Of a stretch of 64,000 bases of DNA, positions 22,824 through 31,572 are shown one piece after another; positions within the stretch are counted from its first letter, which is position 1; every line of letters begins with the position of its first letter. A program made the position numbers and the translations under genes. Below the pieces are notes generated by a model, which did not search any database, was not told where the DNA came from, and saw only the letters and a list, made by a program, of their open reading frames with translations. This DNA is from Nostoc paludosum FACHB-159 (GTDB lineage Bacteria > Cyanobacteriota > Cyanobacteriia > Cyanobacteriales > Nostocaceae), in contig NZ_JACJTU010000010.1 in the NCBI RefSeq assembly GCF_014698835.1, forward strand, positions 153,897 through 217,896, read 5' to 3'.

Positions 22824-23720
22824 CTACGGCTTTGAGATTTCTGTTTCTGGTTGGATCATAATAGGTACTGCGCCTTTTCCAGAACCGAGAATTACAATTT
22901 TAGAATTATCAGATTGAGCTAGTTTTTCTGTGGCTTCAATGGCTCGTAGTTGTAGCACTTGATTCGTAAGTCCATTAGAGATAATTTTTTGAGAATCAGC
23001 TATGCCTTGCGCTTCAATACGCTTGCGTTCTGCTTCTTGGCGCTCTTTTTCTAAAACAAATTTCATCTGTTGGTTTTCTTGCTCTGCGTTGAGTTTGTTT
23101 TGAATTGCTGCTTGTAGAGTATCAGGCATTTTAATGTTGCGTAAAAGAGCTTCCTCAACTATGAAACCTAAAGCGGGTATCTCCTGGGAGAGTTGTTGGT
23201 CAATTTTTTGGGCGATTTCTTGACGTTTGGTAGAGTAAATAGCGCTGGCTGGGTAGTTTGCTGTAATAGCGCGGACAGTAGAACGGAATCTAGAAATCAC
23301 CAGTTGTGTTTCGTCAGTTCCAATTGTTTTATATACTGTAGCTGCCTTCTGCGGATCGAGCTTGTACTGAAGGCTGACATCAAGATTTAGGCTCAAACCT
23401 TCTTGGGATGTTGTATCTACGTTTTCCTTTACATCCTTCAGGCGAGTGGAAAAATTCAGCACTTTGCTAAACGGGTTAAGCAAGTGAACACCAGGACTAA
23501 GAGTAGTTTCGGAAACCTCACCAAAAAAGTTGACGACACCAACATTGCCTGGTGGGACAATCACCAAAAATCTAGAAATACAATTTAGTACTGCAATAGC
23601 GCCAATCAATATCGTAATTGTACGTATTGCTAAACGTGACCTTTCACCAGATATTTTACCTGTATTGAGATAAACGAGAATTGCAATCAGGTTAGTTAGG
23701 AGAGAGACTATAAAGCCCAT
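22824..23720 (-). CDS. Prohibitin family (SPFH/Band 7) membrane protein
   Basis: 298 aa. An N-terminal hydrophobic segment and a second one (IRTITILIGAIAVLNCISRFLVIV) are followed by an SPFH domain (VPPGNVGVVNFFGEVSETTLSPGVHLLNPFSKV...). Next comes a coiled-coil stretch (NKLNAEQENQQMKFVLEKERQEAERKRIEAQGIADSQKI). Such proteins form large ring-like scaffolds on membranes. It lies 84 bases downstream of the CHAT-PBP gene on the same strand and so could belong to that transcript. A membrane scaffold, PspA and a stress-type sigma-like factor side by side fit an envelope-stress theme. Confidence 0.88.
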   Translation of the reverse strand: MGFIVSLLTNLIAILVYLNTGKISGERSRLAIRTITILIGAIAVLNCISRFLVIVPPGNVGVVNFFGEVSETTLSPGVHLLNPFSKVLNFSTRLKDVKENVDTTSQEGLSLNLDVSLQYKLDPQKAATVYKTIGTDETQLVISRFRSTVRAITANYPASAIYSTKRQEIAQKIDQQLSQEIPALGFIVEEALLRNIKMPDTLQAAIQNKLNAEQENQQMKFVLEKERQEAERKRIEAQGIADSQKIISNGLTNQVLQLRAIEATEKLAQSDNSKIVILGSGKGAVPIMIQPETEISKP

Positions 23721-23804
23721 GAGTTTTTTCTGTGTGGTTAAGACGGATATACTTAATCACATTATTCCCAGAAAATTTTATGAAAATATTATGAGAATTG
23801 CTAC

Positions 23805-25940
23805 TCAACGGATACGCACAAAACCGGCTTCATTCATGAGTTTTTGTCCCTGATTTGTAAGTAGCATTTTGGCGTATGCCTCGCCCGCTTGTTGTTCTAA
23901 ACTGCCATTATTTTGCTTAACTATGACAAACATTTGGCGTGTAATTGGATATTGACCTGTTTTAAAAGCATCGATGTTTAACTTGTTGCGCTGATTTGGA
24001 CATTGCTCGGCTTTAATCAAAGGTTCTATGTAGGGAGCGACAAAACTCTTTCCTTGTCTGGAAATTGGTATTGGCTTAACCTTGCATTGGGGAACAACTT
24101 CTGGTGCTGAAGCGTAGTAAATACCACCACGATCGCTTGCTAATTTTCTCAGAGCATCTGTTGTATCATAAACGTATACTATATTACTTCCAATTTTTTC
24201 TCCACTGAGAATGTTGTTAACAAAGAACTCTACAGTGCCTCCATCTTCAAAGTGGCGGGAGTAAGGAGTAATTTTGAGGTCAGGGCCGCCAATCTGTTTC
24301 CAGTTAGTTATTTTACCAGTGTAAATATCTTTAATTTGTGTTAAAGTTAGCCCCGGAATTTGCAGACTGGGGTGAACAGCGATCGCTAATCCTTCTAAAG
24401 CCACTGGAATTTGTTTGAGGCTGAATCCCCGTTGTTGAGCTTGTTGATATTCTCTGTCGGCGATGGGGCGGGAGGATTGAGAAAAGGTGAGTTGTCCTTC
24501 CAACAACATCCGAATTCCGGTGCCCGAACCTGGCGTAGCATTAATCGCATCGGTATAGCGTAATTCAAATTTCGGATGAACTTTTGTGATTTCAGGATCT
24601 ACATATTGCCGAATGGATGCCCAAGATGTACTACCACCATAAAACCACGTTCCTTCGGGAGCAGCAACGGAACTAAAATCAGAGTCAGATTTTTTGCCAG
24701 GAAGAAAATATAATATACCGCCACTGGCAACTACACCAAGCAAACCAATTAATAACCACGGTTTGATATTTTTCTTTGGTTGATGAGTTGAATTGTCTGA
24801 TTTGATTACAGTCGGCTTTGGCGGAGAACTGTCGCACAATCCTTGCCAAGTCAACGGTTCAACATTGGACTGAATACAAATTGTTGGCAACCAAATTGCA
24901 CCAGGATAATCCGACTTAAAATGTTCTAGGCGTTTGCGTGCTTTTTTAACGGAACTAAATAGTGATTTATGATTATGGGTAAATTCTTTGAAAAAGTACC
25001 TTAAAAAGTCTATTGCTACGGGGTCGGGCACGGGTTCCCGCATCACTATCGCTTGAGGTAAATGTAGTTGTGCCAATTGATTAGCTAATCCCAAACCATC
25101 GCAGGAATTAAAAATTGCTAACTGTAAACCCTTCTCAATAGCTTGCTTTAAAGCCTCCTTAAAATCTTCAATACTCAAACTATCCTTGTCATTGAGTTCA
25201 ATCCAACCTATTTGTCCATCTTCTTGACTGCCGCTGTGCCCTGTAAACACGAAAATATGATAACCTTGTTCATCCCAAAGCGCTTCACATAAATCTTTGC
25301 GCGTAGGCTGCATTAAACACAATACTTCTACGCCATCTTTTTCTAAATCCTGAATTAGCTTTAAGTCATCTTTTGTATTAATGCCATCGCTCCTACCAAC
25401 AGCAACTAAAATTCTGATATGTTGGCTTTGAGGAACTAGTTTATCACTGTGTTTATTTTTGTTTTTAGGCGCACTCAGAGCAATCTCGGCATTAGGATAA
25501 TGTTCTTCAAATAAATTCCATTCTTGCCAGGGAAGGCGACGTAAATCGATATCTTTGGCATCGATAATAACGCGAATTTCTTCATTTGATTGATGCAATT
25601 GCTGAGCGATCGCTATTAATTTATCCCTAATTGGTAGCCATTTGTTATCGTAAGTATTCAGCCATTGATTTAGCTCGTCTTTGACTGCCAGAGTATGTTC
25701 GGCGTGGGAATGAATTGTTACAGTTTTGGGTGTGAGACGTAACCCTGGCGCAGGAGCAACACAAGAACGCACAGCCTCGATTTGACGATAGGCTGACTGC
25801 CATTGATTAAAAGATGATTCTAAATTTAGTGGCAAAGGAGGGAGAAACCCTTCTGTTTCTTCATCTAAATTTTTTACCGTCAGAATTACCAGAAATCCAT
25901 CTTGCGAACTGCGTCTGAGTTTCAACTTGACGATCGCCAT
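23805..25940 (-). CDS. CHAT-domain protease fused through a membrane helix to a PstS-like binding domain
   Basis: 711 aa. Residues about 170-355 are a CHAT caspase-like domain with the His234 (VFTGHSG) and Cys280 (FNSCDGLGLA) dyad. A single membrane helix at about 394-413 (WLLIGLLGVVASGGILYFL) is followed by a type 2 periplasmic binding domain at about 428-711 (FYGGSTSW..., TPGSGTGIRMLLEGQLTFSQSSRPI, then GKITNWKQIGG). The layout predicts a cytoplasmic protease whose activity is set by a ligand bound outside the membrane. It is the last gene of a likely operon: sigma-like, DUF1822, then this gene after 21 bases. Dyad and fusion are seen in the sequence; the signalling role is inferred. Confidence 0.85.
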   Translation of the reverse strand: MAIVKLKLRRSSQDGFLVILTVKNLDEETEGFLPPLPLNLESSFNQWQSAYRQIEAVRSCVAPAPGLRLTPKTVTIHSHAEHTLAVKDELNQWLNTYDNKWLPIRDKLIAIAQQLHQSNEEIRVIIDAKDIDLRRLPWQEWNLFEEHYPNAEIALSAPKNKNKHSDKLVPQSQHIRILVAVGRSDGINTKDDLKLIQDLEKDGVEVLCLMQPTRKDLCEALWDEQGYHIFVFTGHSGSQEDGQIGWIELNDKDSLSIEDFKEALKQAIEKGLQLAIFNSCDGLGLANQLAQLHLPQAIVMREPVPDPVAIDFLRYFFKEFTHNHKSLFSSVKKARKRLEHFKSDYPGAIWLPTICIQSNVEPLTWQGLCDSSPPKPTVIKSDNSTHQPKKNIKPWLLIGLLGVVASGGILYFLPGKKSDSDFSSVAAPEGTWFYGGSTSWASIRQYVDPEITKVHPKFELRYTDAINATPGSGTGIRMLLEGQLTFSQSSRPIADREYQQAQQRGFSLKQIPVALEGLAIAVHPSLQIPGLTLTQIKDIYTGKITNWKQIGGPDLKITPYSRHFEDGGTVEFFVNNILSGEKIGSNIVYVYDTTDALRKLASDRGGIYYASAPEVVPQCKVKPIPISRQGKSFVAPYIEPLIKAEQCPNQRNKLNIDAFKTGQYPITRQMFVIVKQNNGSLEQQAGEAYAKMLLTNQGQKLMNEAGFVRIR

Positions 25941-25961
25941 TGCTGTCTCCTTTTGTTTGTT

Positions 25962-26867
25962 TTAAACAACAAACTTTTCTATCAGACTTGTTTCCCCTAG
26001 CACTATCTTGACACTGAATTTTTCCTCGTGTTCGCAGCTAAACTCTAGTTGCATCCAATCATCTGCGCTTCTTGCTTGCGCTTCCATGCTAGTGTTTCCC
26101 GCTGCATCAAGGACTATCAGTTGTAAAGAAGCCGGTAGATGAATAGCATCATCACCTGGATAAACTCGCAGGCGAATGTCGAAAACTTCACTGTTTGTGG
26201 GAGTTAACTGCACTAACAACAGCACTTGTCTGCCTAAATCAATCACTTTCGCTCGACTGATGGAGTTTGTTGCAGGGCGAGTAGTTGTACTAATGCTTCT
26301 GAAATTACTCGCAAACACTAAATCTGGAGATTGCCAATCGGGTTGGAAGATTCCCGTCATCCATTGACGCAAATTTACCAATAGGGAACGCCTATGTATA
26401 ATCTCAAAAAGAGTATCAAAAGATTGCAGCTGTGCTATTTCCAATATTTGTGGCGATTCAGCCATCGCTGCTGTGGGAAGAAATCCCAGTAATTCTACGT
26501 AATCTAATTTTTGACTAAACTGAACTGCTACATAACCAATGCGGTCTTGCGTCATGTTTGCAGGCAAGACTATGGCAACCTCACCTGGTAACGCCGGACG
26601 ACATTCAAGCTTACCAACACCAGGCAAAACTAAATCAGCAACATCAAAAATCGCCCTTAAACCGCGATGCCAGCTATCGCCTTGATTTAGCGCCGTTTCA
26701 ATGTTTAGCCATTTGAGATAACTGTGAACGGCATAAACAGCCAGAGTATTGAGATAAACTTGTTTTCCTTTTTGGGGGTTATCTTGTTCGGCGGCAAATT
26801 CCTCAGCCCAGCGGTGGGCATTTTGGGGGAGGGGAACGCTTAAAATATCTGGTTGTGTGTTAGTCAT
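25962..26867 (-). CDS. DUF1822 family protein
   Basis: 301 aa with the DUF1822 opening PLPQNAHRWAEEFAAEQDNPQKGKQVYLNTLAVYAVHSYLKWLNIETAL and the later ALPGEVAIVLPANMTQDRIGYVAVQF and ARVIDLG-type strand (SRAKVIDLGRQVLLLVQLTP). The family is nearly restricted to cyanobacteria and typically sits between a sigma-like gene and a CHAT gene, as here. No enzyme motif is visible. The start ATG overlaps the sigma-like stop by one base (TAATG), so translation is probably coupled. It could be an adaptor or anti-sigma component (inference). Confidence 0.8.
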   Translation of the reverse strand: MTNTQPDILSVPLPQNAHRWAEEFAAEQDNPQKGKQVYLNTLAVYAVHSYLKWLNIETALNQGDSWHRGLRAIFDVADLVLPGVGKLECRPALPGEVAIVLPANMTQDRIGYVAVQFSQKLDYVELLGFLPTAAMAESPQILEIAQLQSFDTLFEIIHRRSLLVNLRQWMTGIFQPDWQSPDLVFASNFRSISTTTRPATNSISRAKVIDLGRQVLLLVQLTPTNSEVFDIRLRVYPGDDAIHLPASLQLIVLDAAGNTSMEAQARSADDWMQLEFSCEHEEKFSVKIVLGETSLIEKFVV

Positions 26868-27580
26868 TACTCATATCCGAAATTTATACCAATTTCTCTC
26901 AACAAAGGCAGACAATTTTTCTTCCAGTGAGAGTAAAGAGTTTGATTGCTTATATTTAAATCTCTAGCAATATCAGAAATTTTATGAGGTGGATTTTCCA
27001 GAAGTAAGCGCATAGTCAACAGCTGACAATGGCATTCTGGGTTTTTTCGCAGACAACTAGCTGTTAATTTGCCTTCTTCATCTTGCTCAATGTATTGTCT
27101 GATGCGTTTTCCCAGGGACTGACGCTGATTTTCTTGGATTTGGGCAATTTTGATATCCAACAAATCTAAGGTGATAGTTGGTGATTGAGGGTCTGGCAGG
27201 ATATTTAGCAGGCTTGTTTGGTCGCCCTCATCGTTACGGGTGAGTCTGTCTAAACTAATAGTATAATTACTGTCTGGTATGTATAAATCTTTAATCCGCC
27301 ATTTGAGATAGCCATTAATCCAGATTACTAGACTTTGTTGTAGTGAAGGCGATACTCCTTTGGAGTCACTTCGTGAACGCGCTTCAAATGCACAAATCTT
27401 CCGGCTCACCCATTCCCAAGTTAGATTTAAAGCTTCTAAATAGTCTTGATGCCCTGACTTATAAATTCCAGGCAGCTGTTGAATAACTATAAGCAGCCTA
27501 TTTAATGCTTTCTGCCTCTCTGGACTGGGGTCTGGGTAGCAGCATACCTCATCAATCAGTTTTTTAAGTTGTTCGTCCAC
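26867..27580 (-). CDS. Sigma-70-like (ECF-type) regulator of the DUF1822/CHAT group
   Basis: 237 aa. Residues about 45-100 resemble region 2 (DYLEALNLTWEWVSRKICAF...WINGYLKWRIKDLY). Residues 198-230 are a region 4-type helix-turn-helix (HKISDIARDLNISNQTLYSHWKKNCLPLLREI). It is first in the operon and diverges from pspA with about 517 bases between. Residues 65-78 (FEARSRSDSKGVSP) are coded by a dispersed repeat inserted in frame within region 2, which may alter or abolish core binding. Cysteines CHCQ near 183-186 might bind metal. Family assignment rests on the fold-like pattern and context. Confidence 0.65.
   Translation of the reverse strand: MDEQLKKLIDEVCCYPDPSPERQKALNRLLIVIQQLPGIYKSGHQDYLEALNLTWEWVSRKICAFEARSRSDSKGVSPSLQQSLVIWINGYLKWRIKDLYIPDSNYTISLDRLTRNDEGDQTSLLNILPDPQSPTITLDLLDIKIAQIQENQRQSLGKRIRQYIEQDEEGKLTASCLRKNPECHCQLLTMRLLLENPPHKISDIARDLNISNQTLYSHWKKNCLPLLREIGINFGYE
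27347..27386. repeat. Dispersed repeat translated inside the sigma-like gene
   Basis: The plus strand reads GGCGATACTCCTTTGGAGTC followed by ACTTCGTGAACGCG. It contains the short palindrome ACTCCTTTGGAGT (27354-27366). This word is a recognisable interspersed repeat of Nostoc-type genomes. It encodes ARSRSDSKGVSP on the minus strand without shifting the frame. Confidence 0.7.
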
Positions 27581-28097
27581 AAAGATTTTTCTCCCAAGCT
27601 GCGATGGGGCTATAAATTACTTACCGGAAAGACAAAAAAGCTTTTGCAGCTTGAGTTTACCTGATTTTTAATTCACTTATTGCTTGTGTATCTTATAAAT
27701 ATCAATAAGTTTTTATTACGTTGCTAGAGAAAAATTCATAATCGCACCACACGAACTCAGGAAACTCCAAGAAATAAATTATCCAATTTTGTAAGGTGGA
27801 CATCTTGCCCGCCCAATTACTAGGGCAGGTAAGATGCCCGCCCCACAATAGCTGATTAGATATTTTTTATTTGTCAGGTACTAAAACCAAAACCCAAAAG
27901 CCTTTTAGCTCAAGGTTTGCCTTGCTTTTCTCGTTAACAACAAGATTCCCGACTTCTATAAGAAGTTGGGAATTTCAGCCTCTAGAGAAAATTATTTCAT
28001 AAAAATAAAAATACCGTCTGTAAGTCTAATAAGAGTGGCAACCATGAAAGTTGCTGTATCTGAATCAAAACCACTCCCAGTGAGATAGGTGTGATAT
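27581..28097. promoter_or_regulatory. Divergent control region between sigma-like and pspA-like genes, with two hairpins
   Basis: About 517 bases. An imperfect hairpin lies at 27797-27840 (GGACATCTTGCCCGCCC against GGGCAGGTAAGATGCCCGCC). A second lies at 27946-27972 (TTCCCGACTTCT, loop ATA, AGAAGTTGGGAA, one G-T pair). Both look like dispersed repeats, but they sit in the promoter region of both arms of the cluster. No clear -10/-35 was fixed by eye. Confidence 0.5.
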
Positions 28098-28817
28098 ATG
28101 AAAAAATTTATGTACTGGTTAATGGGTGAAAAAGCAGGACGAACCATAGTCGGTACTTGGAATTGGCTATGGGGAATGCCGGTAGAATCTGGTGGTAAGG
28201 TGGCTGTGGCGGTAGCTGAAGAATCACTTCAATCAATGCAGGAATCGGTGCAAAAGTTGGCTGAAGCCGTTGCTATTCAAGAAGCTTCCTACAAAACAGC
28301 TAAAAACAAATACGAGACAAAAGTCAAAGAATTACGAACTTTGGAGCAGCAAGCTAATATTGCTCAGCGCAGTGGTAATCAAGAAGCGGCGCGGATTGCC
28401 ATGACTAAAGCAATTCAGACAGAGCAAATTTTGTCCAAATTGGAAGAGATGGTAAACCAAGCCCAAACATCTGTAAATGCTTCCAAAGATAAGTTAAATC
28501 GAGAGCGCATGAAGCTAGAAACCTACAAAGCTGACATGCAAAATATGAAAGATATGTCAGAAGTAAACGAAGCATTAGCAACGATCGCCAAAGTCAATAA
28601 TGAATTTGACATTGGTTCAGCAAAAAGTGATTTTGAAAAAGCTAAAAGTGCAGTTGAACGGCGAAATTTAAAAACAGGCGCTTTAGCTGAAATGTCTGAA
28701 AATCCAGCGGAAAAACTCCAGGCTGAAATCGAACGCATGACTTTAGATGATGAAGTTTCTCGTCGTTTGCAGATGTTATCTGAATCGAGTCTTGAAAAAC
28801 AGGACTCAGAATTTTGA
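28098..28817 (+). CDS. PspA/IM30-like membrane-stress protein
   Basis: 239 aa, almost wholly helical coiled coil. LQSMQESVQKLAEAVAIQEASYKTAKNKYETKVKELRTLEQQANIAQRSG, a long central heptad region and MSEVNEALATIAKVNNEF fit the ESCRT-III-like PspA/VIPP1 superfamily. The first about 30 residues (MKKFMYWLMGEKAGRTIVGTWNWLWGMP) are unlike the standard PspA amphipathic helix but are rich in Trp and could bind membrane. It diverges from the sigma-like operon and precedes a PstS-like gene by 130 bases. A role in membrane stress is inferred from family and neighbours. Confidence 0.78.
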   Translation: MKKFMYWLMGEKAGRTIVGTWNWLWGMPVESGGKVAVAVAEESLQSMQESVQKLAEAVAIQEASYKTAKNKYETKVKELRTLEQQANIAQRSGNQEAARIAMTKAIQTEQILSKLEEMVNQAQTSVNASKDKLNRERMKLETYKADMQNMKDMSEVNEALATIAKVNNEFDIGSAKSDFEKAKSAVERRNLKTGALAEMSENPAEKLQAEIERMTLDDEVSRRLQMLSESSLEKQDSEF

Positions 28818-28947
28818 ATCATCTGCCCATAAAGTGACGGAATTTTAATCAGGAAATTTGAATTTCGACCACAACAGGTAAAGTTTTAAAACAATATTTA
28901 GAATCCAGTCGTACAGGATCATTCTGAATTTTTATCCAGAAAAATTT

Positions 28948-29829
28948 ATGACTCAAAAAAACGCTCCTCCTCCAATTGTTTTTATCTTGATTTTTTTCGC
29001 TTTAATCGGTAGCGGCTACTGGTACTTTTTCAATCGGCAATCAGCACCAAGTAAGGTTGCCTTTTCAATCAATACACCTTCTACAAGTTTTTCATCCCCA
29101 AGTTCGCTACCAAGCGGTACTACTGTAAGAATAGATGGTTCTACTAGTATGGTGACAATTAATCAAAATCTCAAAAGAACTTTTGAGAGACAGTTTCCCG
29201 GTACAAATGTTGTTACTAGTGCTAATGGTTCTCAAAATGGTATCGCCGATTTGCTAGCGGGTAGAACGGATATTGCGGCGGTATCTCGCCCTTTGACCGC
29301 ACAAGAACAAAGCCAGGGATTAGTGGCGGTAGCTATAACAACAGATGCGATCGCCCTTGTAGTTGGGAAAGCAAATCCTTTCAATGGGGGATTAACCAGC
29401 GCCCAAGCCGCAGATATTTTTCAGGGCAAAACTAACAATTGGTCAGCCGTAGGTGGTAACAATGGAACTATCCGAGTTATTAATCGGCCAGCAATTAGTG
29501 GAACTCATCAAGCTTTTAAAGAAATGGTGCTAAAAGGAGTTAGTTTTGGCACAACACCAAACATCACAACATTGCAACGTGATGCTACAACTCCGCTACT
29601 CCAAGCTTTAGGAACTGATGGTATCGGTTATGCTACTTTTGCTCAAGTTGCCAATCAACAAACAGTGCGAGTTATTCCAATTGATGGGTTGACACCAGAT
29701 GCAAGTGGTTATCCTTTCCAACGGCAGCTTTATTATGTCTATAAAAATCCTCCCAATCTTGGAGTTCAAGCATTTTTAGGTTACGCAACTTCCGCCCAAG
29801 GACAGCAAGCGATGATTTTGAATAATTGA
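28948..29829 (+). CDS. Membrane-anchored PstS-like substrate-binding protein
   Basis: 293 aa. An N-terminal membrane anchor at about 9-27 (PIVFILIFFALIGSGYWYFF) and a Ser/Pro linker are followed by a type 2 periplasmic binding domain: VRIDGSTSMVTINQNLKRTFERQFPGTNV, GSQNGIADLLAGRTDIAAVSRPLT, IFQGKTNNWSAVGG and ISGTHQAFKEMVL. The domain is of the same kind as the C-terminus of the CHAT protein in this cluster. No transporter permease or ATPase genes are nearby, so a sensory role is more likely than uptake. A strong intrinsic terminator follows. Confidence 0.85.
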   Translation: MTQKNAPPPIVFILIFFALIGSGYWYFFNRQSAPSKVAFSINTPSTSFSSPSSLPSGTTVRIDGSTSMVTINQNLKRTFERQFPGTNVVTSANGSQNGIADLLAGRTDIAAVSRPLTAQEQSQGLVAVAITTDAIALVVGKANPFNGGLTSAQAADIFQGKTNNWSAVGGNNGTIRVINRPAISGTHQAFKEMVLKGVSFGTTPNITTLQRDATTPLLQALGTDGIGYATFAQVANQQTVRVIPIDGLTPDASGYPFQRQLYYVYKNPPNLGVQAFLGYATSAQGQQAMILNN

Positions 29830-29852
29830 TTCATCTAAAAGATGATTAATAG

Positions 29853-29890
29853 TGTAGAAACGTTATAAATTACGTTTCTACAGTTTTTTT
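29853..29890 (+). terminator. Strong intrinsic terminator behind the PstS-like gene
   Basis: TGTAGAAACGT (29853-29863) pairs perfectly with ACGTTTCTACA (29872-29882) around an 8-base loop, followed by G and seven T. Confidence 0.88.
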
Positions 29891-29972
29891 GGTGTTGCGT
29901 AGTTTACTGCCGCAGGCATCACCGATCTAAATTTTATTTCACCTCTACCAATTAAATCTTGATCTTCAAAAA

Positions 29973-30881
29973 CTAGTGATAGGTAATCTTATCTACTTCC
30001 GCTTTCGACAGCAGCGTCATCTTCCCAGCGTCCATATCTACCGAGAAAAGAGAATTGGCTTCTTCATATTCAGGATTGGCAAGCGCATATACTTCGCCTG
30101 AGGGAGAAAAGGCTAGGCTGAGCAAGTCTTTTTGCAAAAACTTTTTGTCAAAAGTCAATGGTGACAAGCTGACAATCTTTCCTTTCCCAGTAATCATAGA
30201 CCTGTTATCCAGATCTAGTTGCACCAATCTTGTTACACCTTCCATGCCGAGAGTTGTTGCATAAATTTTTCCATCCGGGCCTAAAGCAAGATTGCTGAGC
30301 CGTATATTTGGTGGCAACTGTGGCAAACCTAAATCAGAATCAAAATTTATTTTTCCATTTTTCAGGTCAATTTCTACTAGTTCAAAAGGAGGAATACCTC
30401 CAGCTAAACTAACTACAGCAATGAGTTTGTCGCCTGCGATCGCTAGGAGATTTTCAACACTACAATTGCATTGTTTAAATCCTGATACTTTTTTAGATTT
30501 AGAAGATTTACCATCAAAAAATAGTAAATTACTATGATGACCCTTTTGTGTTGAGACTGTGGTCACAAAAACCAATGTGTCATCAGATAGAGTCGCTAAA
30601 CTAGTTACTCGCTCAGTCGGTTGAGTATATACAGATAGATTGGCAATCTCAGTTTTTGTATCGGTGTTATCTACAGTTGTAGGAAGAATTTTATTAACTG
30701 TTTTAGGTCGAATTTGATTAATAAATTCATTTTTACCAGTTGAAAAGTCTAAAGATATTAAGGAAATTGCTGGAGTAGTATTAGCTAAGTCGGTAGAGCC
30801 TATTTTAATTGTGTTTTGCTTGTTATTAAGTCTTGCTCCTATCAGTGACTTTGATATTTCCATCAATATCTTTACCTCCAA
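29973..30881 (-). CDS. Hypothetical protein with beta-propeller-like repeats
   Basis: 302 aa. Repeating strand patterns (LATLSDDTLVFVTTV, LLAIAGDKLIAVVSL, LSNLALGPDGKIYATTL, LLSLAFSPSGEVYALAN), each ending in an aromatic or acidic turn, suggest a beta-propeller of the NHL/SMP-30 or PQQ-like sort. No signal peptide is seen in the listed frame; an ATG six codons in (MEISKSL) is an alternative start. Not recognised as a named family. It ends about 80 bases from the terminator of the converging PstS-like gene. Confidence 0.6.
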   Translation of the reverse strand: MEVKILMEISKSLIGARLNNKQNTIKIGSTDLANTTPAISLISLDFSTGKNEFINQIRPKTVNKILPTTVDNTDTKTEIANLSVYTQPTERVTSLATLSDDTLVFVTTVSTQKGHHSNLLFFDGKSSKSKKVSGFKQCNCSVENLLAIAGDKLIAVVSLAGGIPPFELVEIDLKNGKINFDSDLGLPQLPPNIRLSNLALGPDGKIYATTLGMEGVTRLVQLDLDNRSMITGKGKIVSLSPLTFDKKFLQKDLLSLAFSPSGEVYALANPEYEEANSLFSVDMDAGKMTLLSKAEVDKITYH

Positions 30882-31371
30882 AATTTTGACCTCGTATTAT
30901 TTAGATCGTAATGTGCTATGTCAGCATATTATTAACGTGGTTAATTCATTTTTATTAGGACTTACGCAAAATATCTCTCAAACTCTGATTTCTCCGTGTC
31001 CTCTGTCTTGAAAAGTTCTGATGCCTGCGGCGGGCTACGCCAACGGAGGAAACCTCCGCTCAGACTTTTCGCTGCGCCTGGAGTGGTAGCCTGCGGCAAG
31101 CCGCTTTGCGTCTACGTATAAAGTTAACACTCGTTATAGATTGAGTGGACTTTGTACAGCTTTGCGTAGAATATTAGGTTTTGGGCGTTGCATAAATGCG
31201 GGATGAATTAAGATTTTTGACGAAGGCTAAAGGTAGATTCTTTGCGCCTTTGCGCCTTTGCGTGAGGTAAAAATCATCCCTAGATTCAGCAATGCCAGGT
31301 TTTGAAACTGATCGCAACTATAAAATGTAGTTACGCTAAGATTGACAACACGAGAATGCAACAGATTGATT
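30882..31371. repeat. Intergenic region with dispersed repeats
   Basis: No gene seen in about 490 bases. 31021-31118 holds GCCTGCGGCGGGCTACGCC, GGAGGAAACCTCCG (a short hairpin) and GTAGCCTGCGGCAAGCCGC followed by TTTGCGTCTACG. The last word recurs at 42821-42852. TTTGCGCCTTTGCGCC follows at about 31240-31262. Confidence 0.6.
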
Positions 31372-31572
31372 ATGAAAATTAAGGCGGTTATCTGGCAAGA
31401 AGACGGTGTTTGGTGTGCTTCTGTACCAGCTTTACCAGGATGTCACACTTGGGGAGAAAGCTACGAACATCTGTTAGAAATGCTTAAAGATGCAATCCAG
31501 GGTTGGCTTGAAGTTGCTAGCCAGCAAGAAGAACTTGAACCCGATAAACAGCTGATTGAACTATCCCTATGA
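31372..31572 (+). CDS. hicB: HicB-type antitoxin
   Basis: 66 aa from ATG 31372 (MKIKAVIWQEDGVWCASVPALPGCHTWGES). This is the partly RNase H-like HicB fold, where E-DGVW-A-VP-LPGC is typical. The longer TTG-started frame is not needed. Its stop TGA overlaps the hicA start (ATGA), so the pair is translationally coupled. HicB neutralises HicA. The family's order varies; here antitoxin comes first. Confidence 0.85.
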   Translation: MKIKAVIWQEDGVWCASVPALPGCHTWGESYEHLLEMLKDAIQGWLEVASQQEELEPDKQLIELSL

